Shown piece by piece: positions 1 to 9,624 of a stretch of 64,000 nucleotides of DNA. A program made the position numbers and the translations under genes. The stretch is taken from contig JAKPGL010000035.1 in the NCBI GenBank assembly GCA_029550925.1, forward strand, positions 16,116-80,115. Direction: 5' to 3'. The notes under the pieces were generated by a model. The model worked only from the letters and a program-made list of their open reading frames with translations, was not told the origin of the DNA and did not search any database. The stretch comes from Planctomycetota bacterium. GTDB taxonomy: Bacteria; Planctomycetota; Planctomycetia; Pirellulales; Thermoguttaceae. The first letter of the stretch is position 1. Each line of letters opens with the position of its first letter.

Positions 1-1
1 G

Positions 2-1792
2 GGCCAGCAGAAGCGTCGGGGCTATCGGCTGGAAAAGGTCATCTTTGAAAGCCAGCCGAACCATTATGTAACCGCCGCCCTGTTTTTACCCGATCCGGAG
101 CGGTTCAAACCGCCGTATCCGGGCGTGGTGCTTTCCTGTGGGCATTCCAACGAGGCAAAAGCCTACTCGGCCTATGCGGGGGCGTCGGCCCTGATGGCGC
201 TGAACGGCGTGGCCTGTTTGGCCTTCGATCCGATCGACCAGGGCGAACGCCACCAATGGCGGGACCCGGATGGCAAGTTCACCCTGTGGGGCACTGCCGC
301 GCATACAATGATCGGCAAAGGTAGCATCCTATTGGGCCGAAATACCGCCCAGTTTGAAATCTGGGATGCCATGCGGGCGGTCGATTACCTGCAATCCCGG
401 CCCGATGTGGATCCGAAGCGGATTGGGGCCACTGGCATTAGCGGCGGCGGTACGCAGACGGCGTATCTGATGGCCCTGGACAGCCGGGTGTGGGCGGCCG
501 CTCCCGGGTGCTATCTATGCAGTCTGTACGGACGTTTATTGAAAACCAACGGCCCCCAAGACGCCGAGCAGAACATCTTCGGCCAATTGGCCATCGGCAT
601 GGACCATGCAGACTATTGCATGATGCGGGCGCCGCAGCCGACGCTGATCCTGGCCGCCACCCAGGATTATTTCAACGTCGAAGACGCCTGGATGAGTTTT
701 CGGATGGCCAAACGCCTCTACGGCCGCCTGGGCTATCCGGAACGCATGGAATTGGCCGAGACGGATGAAAAACACGGCTTTTCGGTGCAATTGCGAGAGG
801 CAGCAGTCCGGTGGATGCTCCGATGGTTGGCTGGCCGGGAAGAGGCGGTCTTTGAGCCAAAGGACATGGATGTGCCCACCAAACAAGACCTGCAATGCAC
901 GCCGGAGGGCGAAGTGATGCTGCTGCCGGGTGCACGGTCGGTCTATGACCTGAACCGGGACTACGCCCGGCAATTGGCCGAACAGAGGAAAAAACTCTGG
1001 GCCGAAACGCCCCGACCGGAACTGTTGCAACGGGTTCGCCAAATTGCCGGCGTCCGACCATTGGCGGAACTGCCTGCTCCCCAGGTGCTCCAGCGGGACG
1101 TGGTGAAACGGGACGGCTACCAGATCGAAAAGATTTTGTTCCAGCCGGAAAAGGGCATCTATCTGCCGGCTCTTCTGTTTGTTCCGGCGGGCGAGGGGCC
1201 GAAAGCTGCCGTCGTGTACGTCCATGAAGATGGCAAGCAGGCGCACGCCCAACCCGGCGGCCCCATCGAAACCCTGGTCCGGGCTGGTACGATGGTCTTG
1301 GCCGTCGATCTGCGGGGCATAGGCGAAACTCAGTCCGGCGTCCAACGATATTTTTCCAAGGAATTGTACGGACCGGACGGCCAGGATTTCTATCTGGCCT
1401 ATCTCTTGGGCCGATCCTATGTGGGCATGCGCACGGAGGATATTTTGATTTGCGCCCGGTGGCTGCAAGGTCGGCTGGGTGCTGCTCCAGGCGGCCAGCA
1501 ACCGGCCAAGGCGGTCGAACTGGCGGCTGTTGGGTATCTGGGCGCTAGCGCCCTTCATGCGGCCGCCCTGGAGCCGGAGCTATTTTCGGCGGTCAAACTG
1601 GTTCGGCCGCTGGTTTCCTGGACCAACGGCGTGGAACTGGGCTACAACAAAATCCCACTGGTCAACCTGGTGCACGGGGCGTTGGAGGTATATGACCTGC
1701 CGGAATTGGCCGACCTGGTGCGCGAAAAACTGGCAGACCATTTTGTCCTGGAAGATCCCCGGGACGCCTTGAACCAGCCGATACAAAAGTAA
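2..1792 (+). CDS. Tandem alpha/beta-hydrolase, acetyl-xylan-esterase-like (5' partial)
   Basis: The reading frame is open from the first bases, so the true start lies outside the window. Two homologous alpha/beta-hydrolase halves are visible: each begins with a similar strand (RGYRLEKVIFES near base 20, RDGYQIEKILFQ near base 1110). The first half has a nucleophile elbow GISGGG (Ser codon at 440), an acidic loop (TQDYF) and a late His (EKHGF), so it looks catalytically competent. The second half reads GYLGAS where the elbow should be and so appears inactive. Such proteins resemble secreted acetyl-xylan esterase/dienelactone-hydrolase-like proteins common in planctomycetes; removal of acetyl groups from polysaccharides is the likely role, but the substrate is inferred. 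It lies 100 bases upstream of a glycoside-hydrolase-like gene on the same strand, which supports a polysaccharide role. Confidence 0.7.
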   Translation, partial: GQQKRRGYRLEKVIFESQPNHYVTAALFLPDPERFKPPYPGVVLSCGHSNEAKAYSAYAGASALMALNGVACLAFDPIDQGERHQWRDPDGKFTLWGTAAHTMIGKGSILLGRNTAQFEIWDAMRAVDYLQSRPDVDPKRIGATGISGGGTQTAYLMALDSRVWAAAPGCYLCSLYGRLLKTNGPQDAEQNIFGQLAIGMDHADYCMMRAPQPTLILAATQDYFNVEDAWMSFRMAKRLYGRLGYPERMELAETDEKHGFSVQLREAAVRWMLRWLAGREEAVFEPKDMDVPTKQDLQCTPEGEVMLLPGARSVYDLNRDYARQLAEQRKKLWAETPRPELLQRVRQIAGVRPLAELPAPQVLQRDVVKRDGYQIEKILFQPEKGIYLPALLFVPAGEGPKAAVVYVHEDGKQAHAQPGGPIETLVRAGTMVLAVDLRGIGETQSGVQRYFSKELYGPDGQDFYLAYLLGRSYVGMRTEDILICARWLQGRLGAAPGGQQPAKAVELAAVGYLGASALHAAALEPELFSAVKLVRPLVSWTNGVELGYNKIPLVNLVHGALEVYDLPELADLVREKLADHFVLEDPRDALNQPIQK

Positions 1793-1894
1793 CCACCGGT
1801 CAAAGAGAACCTGTGTTTTCCCGGCCGAGCTGCTTCTCCTTGAAGCCAGCCATATGGCGCGGGACGTTCCGTTTTTCGAGGGAGAAATGTACTT

Positions 1895-4312
1895 ATGAAT
1901 ACGAATGTTCTTTTGATTACTTTTCTGCTGGGGATAGCTCCTTCGCCGCTAGAGTCGGCGATTACCGTTCTGACGCCGCCGGATGGCGAAAAGGCTTACC
2001 AAATTGCCGCCCAGGAGTTTGCCAACTTTTGGCAAAAGGTAACCGATCAGCCGCTGAAGGTGCTCGTCTGGCAGGGGAAGAAAGAAGACCGGCTCCCGGA
2101 GGGCGATCTGGTGCTGATCGGCTCCGACGCCGTCCATCCGCTGGTCCACCGGTTGATTCTGGACGGGGCCATAGAATCCCTGGGTATCGCCTATGGGACG
2201 GACGCTTATCGGATCGTGGGCGTGAGGGGCCAAGACCGGCGCTACCTTGTCCTTGCGGGCGGCAGCGGCCGATCCACCTTGTATGCCGTATATGATTTCT
2301 TCCGTCGGCAAGCCGGGGTGGAGTATTTCTGGGACGGCGATGTGATTCCTAAAAAGCCTACCATTCCCTTCGACCAGATCGACATCACGGAAAAACCCCA
2401 TTTCTCCTACCGAGGCCTCCGCTATTTCGCCCATCGGGGGCTGCACCGTTTCCAGGCCGAGCACTGGGACCTGGAAGACTGGAAACGGGAGATCGACTGG
2501 CTGGTGAAAAAACGCTTTAACCTCTTTATGCTTCGGATCGGGATGGACGATCTTTTCCAGCGGGCGTTTCCCGATACGCCCTATCCGCCGACCGACGGCA
2601 AAGACCCCGACGGCGTGGATCGCTCCTACGACGACCGGACTTCGTTTTGGCCGCTCCGCTATCGAGGTCAACTCCGCAAAGCCGTCCTCCAATACGCCTT
2701 CGATCGGGGCCTTTTCCACCCGGAAGACACCGGCACGATGACCCACTGGTATTCGCATACGCCGAGCGCTTTTTTGCGGAATCGACCTGATTTTCCTGTT
2801 ACCCGTGATCAAAAGAGCGGATACTCGCTTCTGACCCACCAGGTTTGGGACATCGAAGACCCTCGGGCTTGGGAGGCGTACTGGCAACTGACGGCAACGC
2901 ACATTCGGGAGTTCGGTTCGCCCCGGCTTTTCCACACCATTGGCCTGGCCGAGCGAACCTTCGGCGCCACTCAGCGAGAAAACCTTCAACGGAAACTGTA
3001 CGCCTATCGAAAAATCCAGCAAATTCTTCGGCAACATTATCCTGATGCGCCGCTGATTCTGGCCGGCTGGGATTTTATCAGTTGGTGGAAGGATGAAGAG
3101 GTGCATCGGCTTTTGGCGGAACTAGACCCGACCAAGACGATCGTCTTCGACTACACGGCCGACACGGCCGACAAGGTAACGTTTCGGGACTGGCAGTTGT
3201 TGGGGCGGTTTCCGTGGATGTTCGGCATTTTTCATTCGTATGCGCGGAACAGTGATATTCATGGAGATTACGAGATTTTGGCGGAGCGGTTGCGCATGGC
3301 CGCCGCGGATGAAAAATGCCTGGGCATGGCCGTCTGGTCGGAGATTTCGCACAGCGATACCTTTTTGCTGGAGTATTTGGCGGCCAACAGTTGGCGGCCG
3401 GTGGAAGAACTGCCGCAGGCAACAGCCCGGTATTGCCGGAACCGATATCCGGCCCAGTTGGCCGAGCCGATGCAGGCCGTTTGGAAGGACTTCCTGCGAA
3501 TTTCTCAAACGGTCCATTGGAGCCATACCGGGCACCGATGGATTTCCATTGGCGAACCGCAGTTTCGGATTCTTGAAGGGAGTACTTTTTCGACGCTTTC
3601 TCCAGCCCGGCTGGAAGCGATTCGGAAAGAATATGAGCGGATCGGCCCTGCATTGGAATCGGCGCCGGTGGTGCTGGAGCGGTTGGCGGATCTGTCGGGC
3701 CAGTGGCAGGAAAACCCGTTTTGGCGGCGGGATGCCCTGGATATGGGCCGAACCATCGCCAACCGGGCTATTCTGGTAAGCCTGATGAAAGCGGCCCTGG
3801 AGATGGAAGCCTGGCGCCAGGGAAAAGCTGGGCCGGAACGGATCGGACAATTGGCCGAGCTGAACAAAGGGCTGATGGCCGCCTTGGCCGACCTGCTGGC
3901 CCAGTCGGAAGATTTTTCCATGTACCGGAGCTTGGAGCGGCTTCGGCGGGCGCAGCCGCTGGATGGGATCCAGCCGACCATTAACCCACACAGGGAACAA
4001 ACTCTCAAATCGAACGCCGAAAACGACTACTGCCGAAGCCATCACTACGAACTGGTCCGACATGTGTATCAGGCGGAATTGGATGCCTACTGGGCGTGGG
4101 TGTTGGGCCGAATCCGCTCCGGCGACAAATCCCCCTGGCAGCGTCCGAAGGAATTCACCGCCCAGGCCAAGGCCATCGAAGACCGCTTCTACCAGACGCC
4201 GCTGGCCCAGATGGCCTCCGGACCGGCCAGCCCGGATGGAAAAACATTCGTCGAGGTGTTCCGCCGGCTGAGGAACTTGGTGAGCGAAGTATGGCAAAAG
4301 GTAACATTTTAG
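1895..4312 (+). CDS. Secreted GH89-like glycoside hydrolase
   Basis: This 805-residue protein starts with a short hydrophobic signal-like segment. The next part (about residues 25-150) resembles the non-catalytic N-terminal domain of alpha-glucuronidase and alpha-N-acetylglucosaminidase proteins (NFWQKVT, GGSGRSTLYAVYDF). The central part has hallmarks of a GH89-like TIM barrel: WKREIDWLVKKRFNLF near residue 195, FPWMFGIFHSY near 438 and MAVWSEISHSD near 480, followed by a helical C-terminal domain. The family suggests exo-hydrolysis of glycan ends in the periplasm; substrate and catalytic glutamates are not certain. The start at 1895 has a purine-rich ribosome site (gggagaa). The last three residues and the TAG stop are encoded by the terminal repeat of the adjacent MITE-like element, so the original C-terminus may have been changed by its insertion. 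Confidence 0.6.
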   Translation: MNTNVLLITFLLGIAPSPLESAITVLTPPDGEKAYQIAAQEFANFWQKVTDQPLKVLVWQGKKEDRLPEGDLVLIGSDAVHPLVHRLILDGAIESLGIAYGTDAYRIVGVRGQDRRYLVLAGGSGRSTLYAVYDFFRRQAGVEYFWDGDVIPKKPTIPFDQIDITEKPHFSYRGLRYFAHRGLHRFQAEHWDLEDWKREIDWLVKKRFNLFMLRIGMDDLFQRAFPDTPYPPTDGKDPDGVDRSYDDRTSFWPLRYRGQLRKAVLQYAFDRGLFHPEDTGTMTHWYSHTPSAFLRNRPDFPVTRDQKSGYSLLTHQVWDIEDPRAWEAYWQLTATHIREFGSPRLFHTIGLAERTFGATQRENLQRKLYAYRKIQQILRQHYPDAPLILAGWDFISWWKDEEVHRLLAELDPTKTIVFDYTADTADKVTFRDWQLLGRFPWMFGIFHSYARNSDIHGDYEILAERLRMAAADEKCLGMAVWSEISHSDTFLLEYLAANSWRPVEELPQATARYCRNRYPAQLAEPMQAVWKDFLRISQTVHWSHTGHRWISIGEPQFRILEGSTFSTLSPARLEAIRKEYERIGPALESAPVVLERLADLSGQWQENPFWRRDALDMGRTIANRAILVSLMKAALEMEAWRQGKAGPERIGQLAELNKGLMAALADLLAQSEDFSMYRSLERLRRAQPLDGIQPTINPHREQTLKSNAENDYCRSHHYELVRHVYQAELDAYWAWVLGRIRSGDKSPWQRPKEFTAQAKAIEDRFYQTPLAQMASGPASPDGKTFVEVFRRLRNLVSEVWQKVTF

Positions 4313-4494
4313 CCGAATGCAACGGTGGCTTATTTTAGGCGAATTTTCCCGGCACAGTCATTCCCGCGCAAGCTCTCAATCCAGCGTCCTAGGACGCGGC
4401 TACGTTGTTATTTCTCCCAAGTAGAGGCCGCAAGAAGCCTAGATTGGGTGCTTACGCGGCAGTGACAAGGTACTGCATTCGGCTGAAATGTTAC
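4301..4494. repeat. MITE-like element, copy A
   Basis: A 194-base non-coding element is bounded by 21-base inverted terminal repeats (4301-4321 and 4474-4494) that differ at one position; the left repeat begins GTAACATTTTAGCCGAATGC. A perfect 14-base palindrome GCGTCCTAGGACGC sits inside at 4384-4397. A second copy in opposite orientation occurs near 48484-48676, with similarity along the whole length. The size, terminal repeats, lack of coding capacity and second copy are those of a miniature inverted-repeat element. No clear target-site duplication was seen. The left repeat overlaps the end of the upstream gene and supplies its stop codon. Confidence 0.75.
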
Positions 4495-4640
4495 TTTTTT
4501 CTTCCAGGGGGCAAGATTTTTCTGCGTCGAGCGAACAATAAGATGGACTGGGGGTGGAACTAGGCGGAGATGCCCTACTTTTAGGTGGCTTTAACTTCCC
4601 GTTAGGTTGTATTTACTTCCCTCATGGAAAGGAGCAAAAG

Positions 4641-6788
4641 ATGAACTCCTGGGGTTGGTTTCGATGCAGGTGGATGGTGTGGTTGGTGGTGGGGTTGTTG
4701 GGAGTATGGGGAGGAAGTGTTTTAGCCACCTTAGGGGGGGAAGATTGCCCTCAAAAAGACTTGGCTTTTTCCCCTGTTCCTTCTGAATCTTCTTTCCTGG
4801 GAAAAGCCGAGGCTCAGAGAATCCCCGGGGGTAGTTCCCAAGATGTTTCTTTTCCTCCTTTTTTGGGTGATCATGCGGTCCTCTCAGCCTTATTGCCTTC
4901 GCCAGGAGGGGCCTGGAGCCTGGGGCACCTGGTGAGTGCAGAAGCAGCCGAGGGGGCAGGTGCTCGGCGGCCTTCGGCGGTTAAACTTCTCCCGCCCAAT
5001 ACGGTGTTGCTGCTATGGGTTCCCAACGCCCCGGAATTGGCCAAGCGGTTCATGAATACGGCCATGGGCCGAATGAGCCAAGACCCACAAATGAAACCCC
5101 TGATCCAAGACGTATATGGATCGGTGGTGGATGCGGTAGCTTCGGTGAAGGATCAGATCGGCCTGTCGCTTCCGGAACTGTTGGAGATTCCCCAGGGGGA
5201 GGTTGTGGTGGCGGTGGTAGCGCCGGAGCAAGGGCCGTTGGGTGCGGTGCTTCTGTTGGAGGCCGGTGAGCAGATGGACCGAGTGCGGCAGTTATTGGCC
5301 AAGGGGACAGAGGCGGTCGAAAAGCAACCGAACGTGCAAAAGTCGGAGCAGACTGTGGAAGATACCAAAGTGGTGATTTACGACGGTCTTGGACCGGAGC
5401 GGCGGCGGGCCATGTATTGCGAAAAAGATGGTTGCCTGCTGCTCAGTACGGAACTGGAGATATTGAAAGGGGTTCTGACGGCCTGGAAAGGCGGGGCCGA
5501 GAAAACCCTGGCGGACAACGAACATTTTGCGGCCGTTTTGAAGCATTGTCGGGGCGGCAAAGATCAGCCGGCGCAGGCGTTCTGGTATTTCGATCCGATT
5601 GGACTGCTGCGCAAACTCGGCCAGGACAACATTCAGGTTCGACTTTTTACGGCTTCGCTGCCGGCGTTGGGATTGGACGGCGTTTTGGGCATGGGGGGCA
5701 GTTTGACGTATGATGTGGGGCAGTTCGATCAAGTAACGCATTTTCATCTTCTATTGGACAATCCCCGGAGCGGCATTGTAGAGATGATCGCTTTGGAGCC
5801 GGGAGAAGTGCGGCCCGAAGCGTGGGTGCCGGTGGATGCGGCGACTTATACCACCTTTCATTGGCGGTTCCAAACCACGTTGTCGAACTTGACCAAACTG
5901 TATGACAGTTTTCGGGGCGAAGGGGCGTTCTCTACGGAGTTGCGTCGTCGGGTGCTGGACCAGACGGGCATTGATCTGGAAAAAGAAATTCTGCCGGCCC
6001 TAGACGGTCGGATTACCTATGTTACTCGCATCAACCGCGACGAGCCGCTCAGTTTGCAAAGCAGTAGTTGGTGCTGGGCGCTGCGTCTGAACGATAACAA
6101 ACCGATCGAAGAAGCCCTGGAAAAATTAGCAAAGAAATACGAGAAGGTCATCCGAACGGAATCGTTCCGGATGGCCAAATACTATCATGTGATCCCGCCG
6201 CAACCGCCTGAGCCGAAGGTCAAACCGCCGGCTTCCGAGGGGGCGACTTCAGAGACCCCGGCCGGGAAGGAGTCTCCCCGTCCAAAACGTCCTCGGCGTC
6301 CCCGACTACAAATTGGGCTAGGCCCCCAGGAGCCGCCTCGTCCGCCGGAACCCTGTCTGGGGATCGTGCAAAACTATCTGGTGATTACGGATCGGCCTAG
6401 CATGTATGAGAAAATCATCGCCCAGGCGGACAATCCGCAGGAGACGTTGGCCGACGCCTTGGACTTCAAACTCATTGCCGCCAAGATCGCCCGGACTGCG
6501 GCGGGCAATCAACCGGTGATGATCAGTTTCAATCGGCCCGAAGAGGGAATGCGATGGCTGTACGATCTGGTGCAGTCGGACGGGACCAAAGAGCGGCTTC
6601 GCCAGGCGGCCCAGGAAAATCCCTTCTGGAAAAACATGCAAGCCGCCTTGGAGAAAAACCCCCTGCCGCCTTTTGAGGTCTTGCAGCAATATCTGGCGCC
6701 AGGAGGGGCGATGATCCTGGACGACCAAACCGGCCTGCACTATACGGCCTTTACGCTCCGGCGAGGCCAGCCAAAGGAGAAGCAGTAA
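4641..6788 (+). CDS. Exported protein of unknown function
   Basis: I do not recognise a named family with confidence; the body is faintly like DUF3352-type planctomycete proteins. The start at 4641 is preferred over an upstream ATG at 4554 because it follows AAAGGAG at 7 bases and begins a hydrophobic export segment (WMVWLVVGLLGVWGG). The product has 715 residues: signal or anchor, a low-complexity Ser/Pro/Gly region to about residue 110, a long mixed alpha/beta body (for example TVLLLWVPNAPELAKRF), and a Pro/Lys/Arg-rich insert near residues 520-565 before the C-terminal part. It follows the MITE-like element and faces the convergent ribosomal cluster, so it probably has its own promoter. 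Confidence 0.65.
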   Translation: MNSWGWFRCRWMVWLVVGLLGVWGGSVLATLGGEDCPQKDLAFSPVPSESSFLGKAEAQRIPGGSSQDVSFPPFLGDHAVLSALLPSPGGAWSLGHLVSAEAAEGAGARRPSAVKLLPPNTVLLLWVPNAPELAKRFMNTAMGRMSQDPQMKPLIQDVYGSVVDAVASVKDQIGLSLPELLEIPQGEVVVAVVAPEQGPLGAVLLLEAGEQMDRVRQLLAKGTEAVEKQPNVQKSEQTVEDTKVVIYDGLGPERRRAMYCEKDGCLLLSTELEILKGVLTAWKGGAEKTLADNEHFAAVLKHCRGGKDQPAQAFWYFDPIGLLRKLGQDNIQVRLFTASLPALGLDGVLGMGGSLTYDVGQFDQVTHFHLLLDNPRSGIVEMIALEPGEVRPEAWVPVDAATYTTFHWRFQTTLSNLTKLYDSFRGEGAFSTELRRRVLDQTGIDLEKEILPALDGRITYVTRINRDEPLSLQSSSWCWALRLNDNKPIEEALEKLAKKYEKVIRTESFRMAKYYHVIPPQPPEPKVKPPASEGATSETPAGKESPRPKRPRRPRLQIGLGPQEPPRPPEPCLGIVQNYLVITDRPSMYEKIIAQADNPQETLADALDFKLIAAKIARTAAGNQPVMISFNRPEEGMRWLYDLVQSDGTKERLRQAAQENPFWKNMQAALEKNPLPPFEVLQQYLAPGGAMILDDQTGLHYTAFTLRRGQPKEKQ

Positions 6789-7021
6789 GCCGACTGCCCA
6801 TCATCCTAAACCCCGCAACAGCGCCGCCGGCGCCATTCCATCGAATGGAGGGGGCTAGGATGTATTGCCCCCGGTCCGGATAAAGTGAGCGGGAAAATAG
6901 ACGGCGACAAGGTTGGGGCCTGTCTGGATAAAGCCGCTTGCTTGCGGGCGCGGCTCTGAAGGCGTCCCACTTACCCAGCCGACTCCCCCTTCCGCCCTTG
7001 CCGACGCCTCTCACCCCTCTC
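6789..7021. other. Convergent intergenic region
   Basis: This gap lies between the plus-strand exported-protein gene and the end of rplQ. It contains a 6-base-pair hairpin (CCATTC at 6833-6838, GAATGG at 6843-6848) and a GC-rich imperfect stem near 6940-6960. Neither has a convincing U tract, so no terminator is called. Confidence 0.4.
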
Positions 7022-7687
7022 TTAGGATGAGGCGGAGGGGCCTTCGGACGCTGTCTGCTCCGAAGTGGGCGGAACGGCGGAAGACGATGGAGTTGCCGGA
7101 GCGGAGCTTTTGGCTTCCGCAGCCACAGGTTCAAAAGAGGGCTTCACGGTCTTTTTGCGTTTTCGGTCGTGTTTGCCGACAAACTCTAAAATGGCCCGCG
7201 TTCCGGCGTCGCCCACTCGAGGTTTGGCCAGTCGAAGGATTCGGGTATATCCGCCGGGTCGATCGGCCATCCGGGGAGCAATGGTGTCGAAAAGGATTCG
7301 GACGGCCTGTTTATTGCCGAGGAGTTTGAGGATTCGACGGCGAGCGGCCACGACGGGGGCCATGGCCTGATTCCATTCGCGCCACTGGGGGCTGTTGCGC
7401 CAGGACCGCCAGGCTTCGGTATGGCGTGGGGCCGGAGCTTCCAGTTTTTGGGCTGCCTCCAGATGAGGCAAGGCCCGACAGGCGATCGTGATGCACCGCT
7501 CGACCAGAGGGCGGACCTCTTTGGCCTTCTGCAAGGTGGTGATGATCCGGCCTGGATGATCCGGTTTATTGGGTTCGTCGGCGGCGTCGCGTTCGGTCAA
7601 AATCAGCGCCGTCGCCAGAGAGCGCAACAAGGCCCGTTGATGCTTTGGGTTTCGTCCGAGCTTTCGACCGCGTTTTCGGTGTCGCAT
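7022..7687 (-). CDS. rplQ: 50S ribosomal protein L17
   Basis: The N-terminus (MRHRKRGRKLGRNPKHQRAL) and the core motif RPGGYTRILRL identify L17, which lines the large-subunit exit-tunnel region. At 221 residues it is much longer than the usual 115-130. The extra length is an insert of about 35 residues rich in Trp, Arg and Pro (about residues 80-120) and a Ser/Ala/Pro-rich tail of about 40 residues. It is the last gene of the alpha operon, 60 bases after rpoA. Confidence 0.95.
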   Translation of the reverse strand: MRHRKRGRKLGRNPKHQRALLRSLATALILTERDAADEPNKPDHPGRIITTLQKAKEVRPLVERCITIACRALPHLEAAQKLEAPAPRHTEAWRSWRNSPQWREWNQAMAPVVAARRRILKLLGNKQAVRILFDTIAPRMADRPGGYTRILRLAKPRVGDAGTRAILEFVGKHDRKRKKTVKPSFEPVAAEAKSSAPATPSSSAVPPTSEQTASEGPSASS

Positions 7688-7747
7688 AGGATTGTCTCAG
7701 TCTATCGAGAAACGGAGATAACTATCTTGGCCAAAGGATTCTTTATA

Positions 7748-8743
7748 TTACATCGGAGAAACCGGGGCGGGCGGAAGCCGCATCCCCAGCCGTAATCCTA
7801 ACTCCTGCAAATTCTCCAATACCTCTTTTAAGGAAGTTTCCCCGAAGTTTCGGACTTCGAGGAGTTGGTCTTCGGTGCGGGAAACCAGATCGCGAACGGT
7901 GCGGATATTTTCGGCTTCGAGGCAATTGCGGGCGCGCACCGATAAGTTCAACTCGGCAATGCTCATGGCCAACTTCTTTTCCAAAGAGGGATCAAAGCTG
8001 GCCAGCACCGATCGAGACTCGGCATAGACCTTCGGCCCCAACTCCTGATATTGGATAAAGGGATTGAGATGTTTGCGTAGGATTTTGGCCGCCTCGACCA
8101 GGGCCATCTCGGGCGAGACGGCGCCGTTGGTTAGGATTTCCAGGGTGAGTTTATCGTAGTTGGTTTTTTGGCCGACGCGGGTTTCTTCCACTTCGTAGCG
8201 GACCTTGACCACCGGACTGAACGCTGCGTCCACCGGAATGACGCCGATTTCCTGAACGGCGCCGATCCGTTCGGAAGCGGGCACATAGCCTCGGCCGTTT
8301 TCCACGACCATTTCCATCTGCAACGGGACATCGTCGGTCAGCGTGGCGATCAGATGATCTTTATTGATGACTTCGACTTGTCCGTCGGTGATCACGTCGG
8401 CGCCGGTTACCACCCCGCGAGTATTTCGGTCGATGCGAATGATACGGGGTTGATCGCTATAGTTTTTCACGACCAAGGATTTGATATTGAGGATGATATC
8501 CGCAACATCCTCCACAACTCCCGGCAACGTGGTAAATTCGTGCTGCGCCCCGCGAATTTTGACTTGGGTCACGGCGCTGCCTTCCAGACTGGACAAGAGA
8601 ATCCGCCGGAGGCTGTTGCCGATGGTAATGCCAAACCCTCGCTCGAAGGGCTCGGCAATGAATTTACCGTAGGTATTGGTAAGCGTGGCCCGGTCGCAGA
8701 CCACCTGGCTGGGCAGCTCCAGTCCGCGCCATCGAATACGCAT
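7748..8743 (-). CDS. rpoA: RNA polymerase alpha subunit
   Basis: The 331-residue product has the alpha N-terminal dimerisation domain ([22 protein letters not shown] near residues 35-57) and a C-terminal helix-hairpin-helix domain that binds UP elements and activators ([16 protein letters not shown] near residue 275). Length is normal. The start follows GGGAGG at 5 bases. It sits between rpsD and rplQ, the usual alpha-operon position. Confidence 0.97.
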   Translation of the reverse strand: MRIRWRGLELPSQVVCDRATLTNTYGKFIAEPFERGFGITIGNSLRRILLSSLEGSAVTQVKIRGAQHEFTTLPGVVEDVADIILNIKSLVVKNYSDQPRIIRIDRNTRGVVTGADVITDGQVEVINKDHLIATLTDDVPLQMEMVVENGRGYVPASERIGAVQEIGVIPVDAAFSPVVKVRYEVEETRVGQKTNYDKLTLEILTNGAVSPEMALVEAAKILRKHLNPFIQYQELGPKVYAESRSVLASFDPSLEKKLAMSIAELNLSVRARNCLEAENIRTVRDLVSRTEDQLLEVRNFGETSLKEVLENLQELGLRLGMRLPPAPVSPM

Positions 8744-8794
8744 AAGAACCTCCCGGAAAAAGAAAGCTGGGGTAGCTCACCAACCAACCGAAGT

Positions 8795-9424
8795 TTATCG
8801 CGAACAAAACTCAATGATCAATTGGGTTTGGACGGGGATAGAGACATCCGCCAGTTCCGGCAAACGAACTACCTGCCCTTCGGGGACAGGGTCTTCGATT
8901 CGGGCTAAAAAGTCTGGCACAGGCCGATTGGATTCCTGCAAAGCGGCCCGCACCCGCTCCATGCTCTTGGGACGGTCTTTCGGTCGAATCCGATCCCCAA
9001 CGCGCGTCAAATAACTGGAAACATCCACTTTCCGGCCATTGACCATAATATGACCATGACTGATCAGTTGACGGGCCTGCCGACGACTGCTCGCAAAACC
9101 TAACCGATACACCACATTGTCCAGTCGCCGTTCCAACAGACTCATCAACGCCTCTCCGGTGTTCTTTTTAGAACGAGAGGCCATTTGGAAATAGCGCCGA
9201 AACTGCCGTTCCAACGCCCCATAATACACCTTCACCTTCTGCTTTTCCCGAAGATGCAGGGCGTAGTCGGTCAATTTGCCCCGGCGAATCCCGTGCATCC
9301 CCGGCGGCGACTCCCGCCGCTCAAAGGCGCATTTGGGCGTATCGCATCGGGGACCTTTCAAAAACAACTTTATTCCTTCACGTCGGCAACGCCGACATAC
9401 CGCTCCAAGAAGCACACGTCCCAT
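8795..9424 (-). CDS. rpsD: 30S ribosomal protein S4
   Basis: The 209-residue protein begins MGRVLLGAVCRRCRREG and continues to CDTPKC, giving four cysteines spaced as in zinc-binding S4. The S4 RNA-binding domain follows (RRLDNVVYRLGFASSRRQA near residue 100). S4 is a primary 16S rRNA binder that starts 30S assembly. The start has a GGGGAGG ribosome site. Confidence 0.97.
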   Translation of the reverse strand: MGRVLLGAVCRRCRREGIKLFLKGPRCDTPKCAFERRESPPGMHGIRRGKLTDYALHLREKQKVKVYYGALERQFRRYFQMASRSKKNTGEALMSLLERRLDNVVYRLGFASSRRQARQLISHGHIMVNGRKVDVSSYLTRVGDRIRPKDRPKSMERVRAALQESNRPVPDFLARIEDPVPEGQVVRLPELADVSIPVQTQLIIEFCSR

Positions 9425-9624
9425 AACCGATCTATCCTCCCCAAAATTGTTTCAAACTCTCTGTTAGGAAATGGTTTCTTTCTTCTCGCCGGCGCAGCCG
9501 AACGCCCCTGCTCCACAATGAACAGAACGACGGCGAAAAAACTATCTATTTCGCCATGCGAACCTGCATCACGCTCCTTCTTCCAAAAGGCTCCGCAGGA
9601 TTTCCTCTCGACGCTGATGGGAAA

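Noticed and set aside
1949..3106. Minus-strand frame opposite the GH89-like gene
   Set aside because: Shadow frame in GC-rich coding DNA with no domain or start signal.
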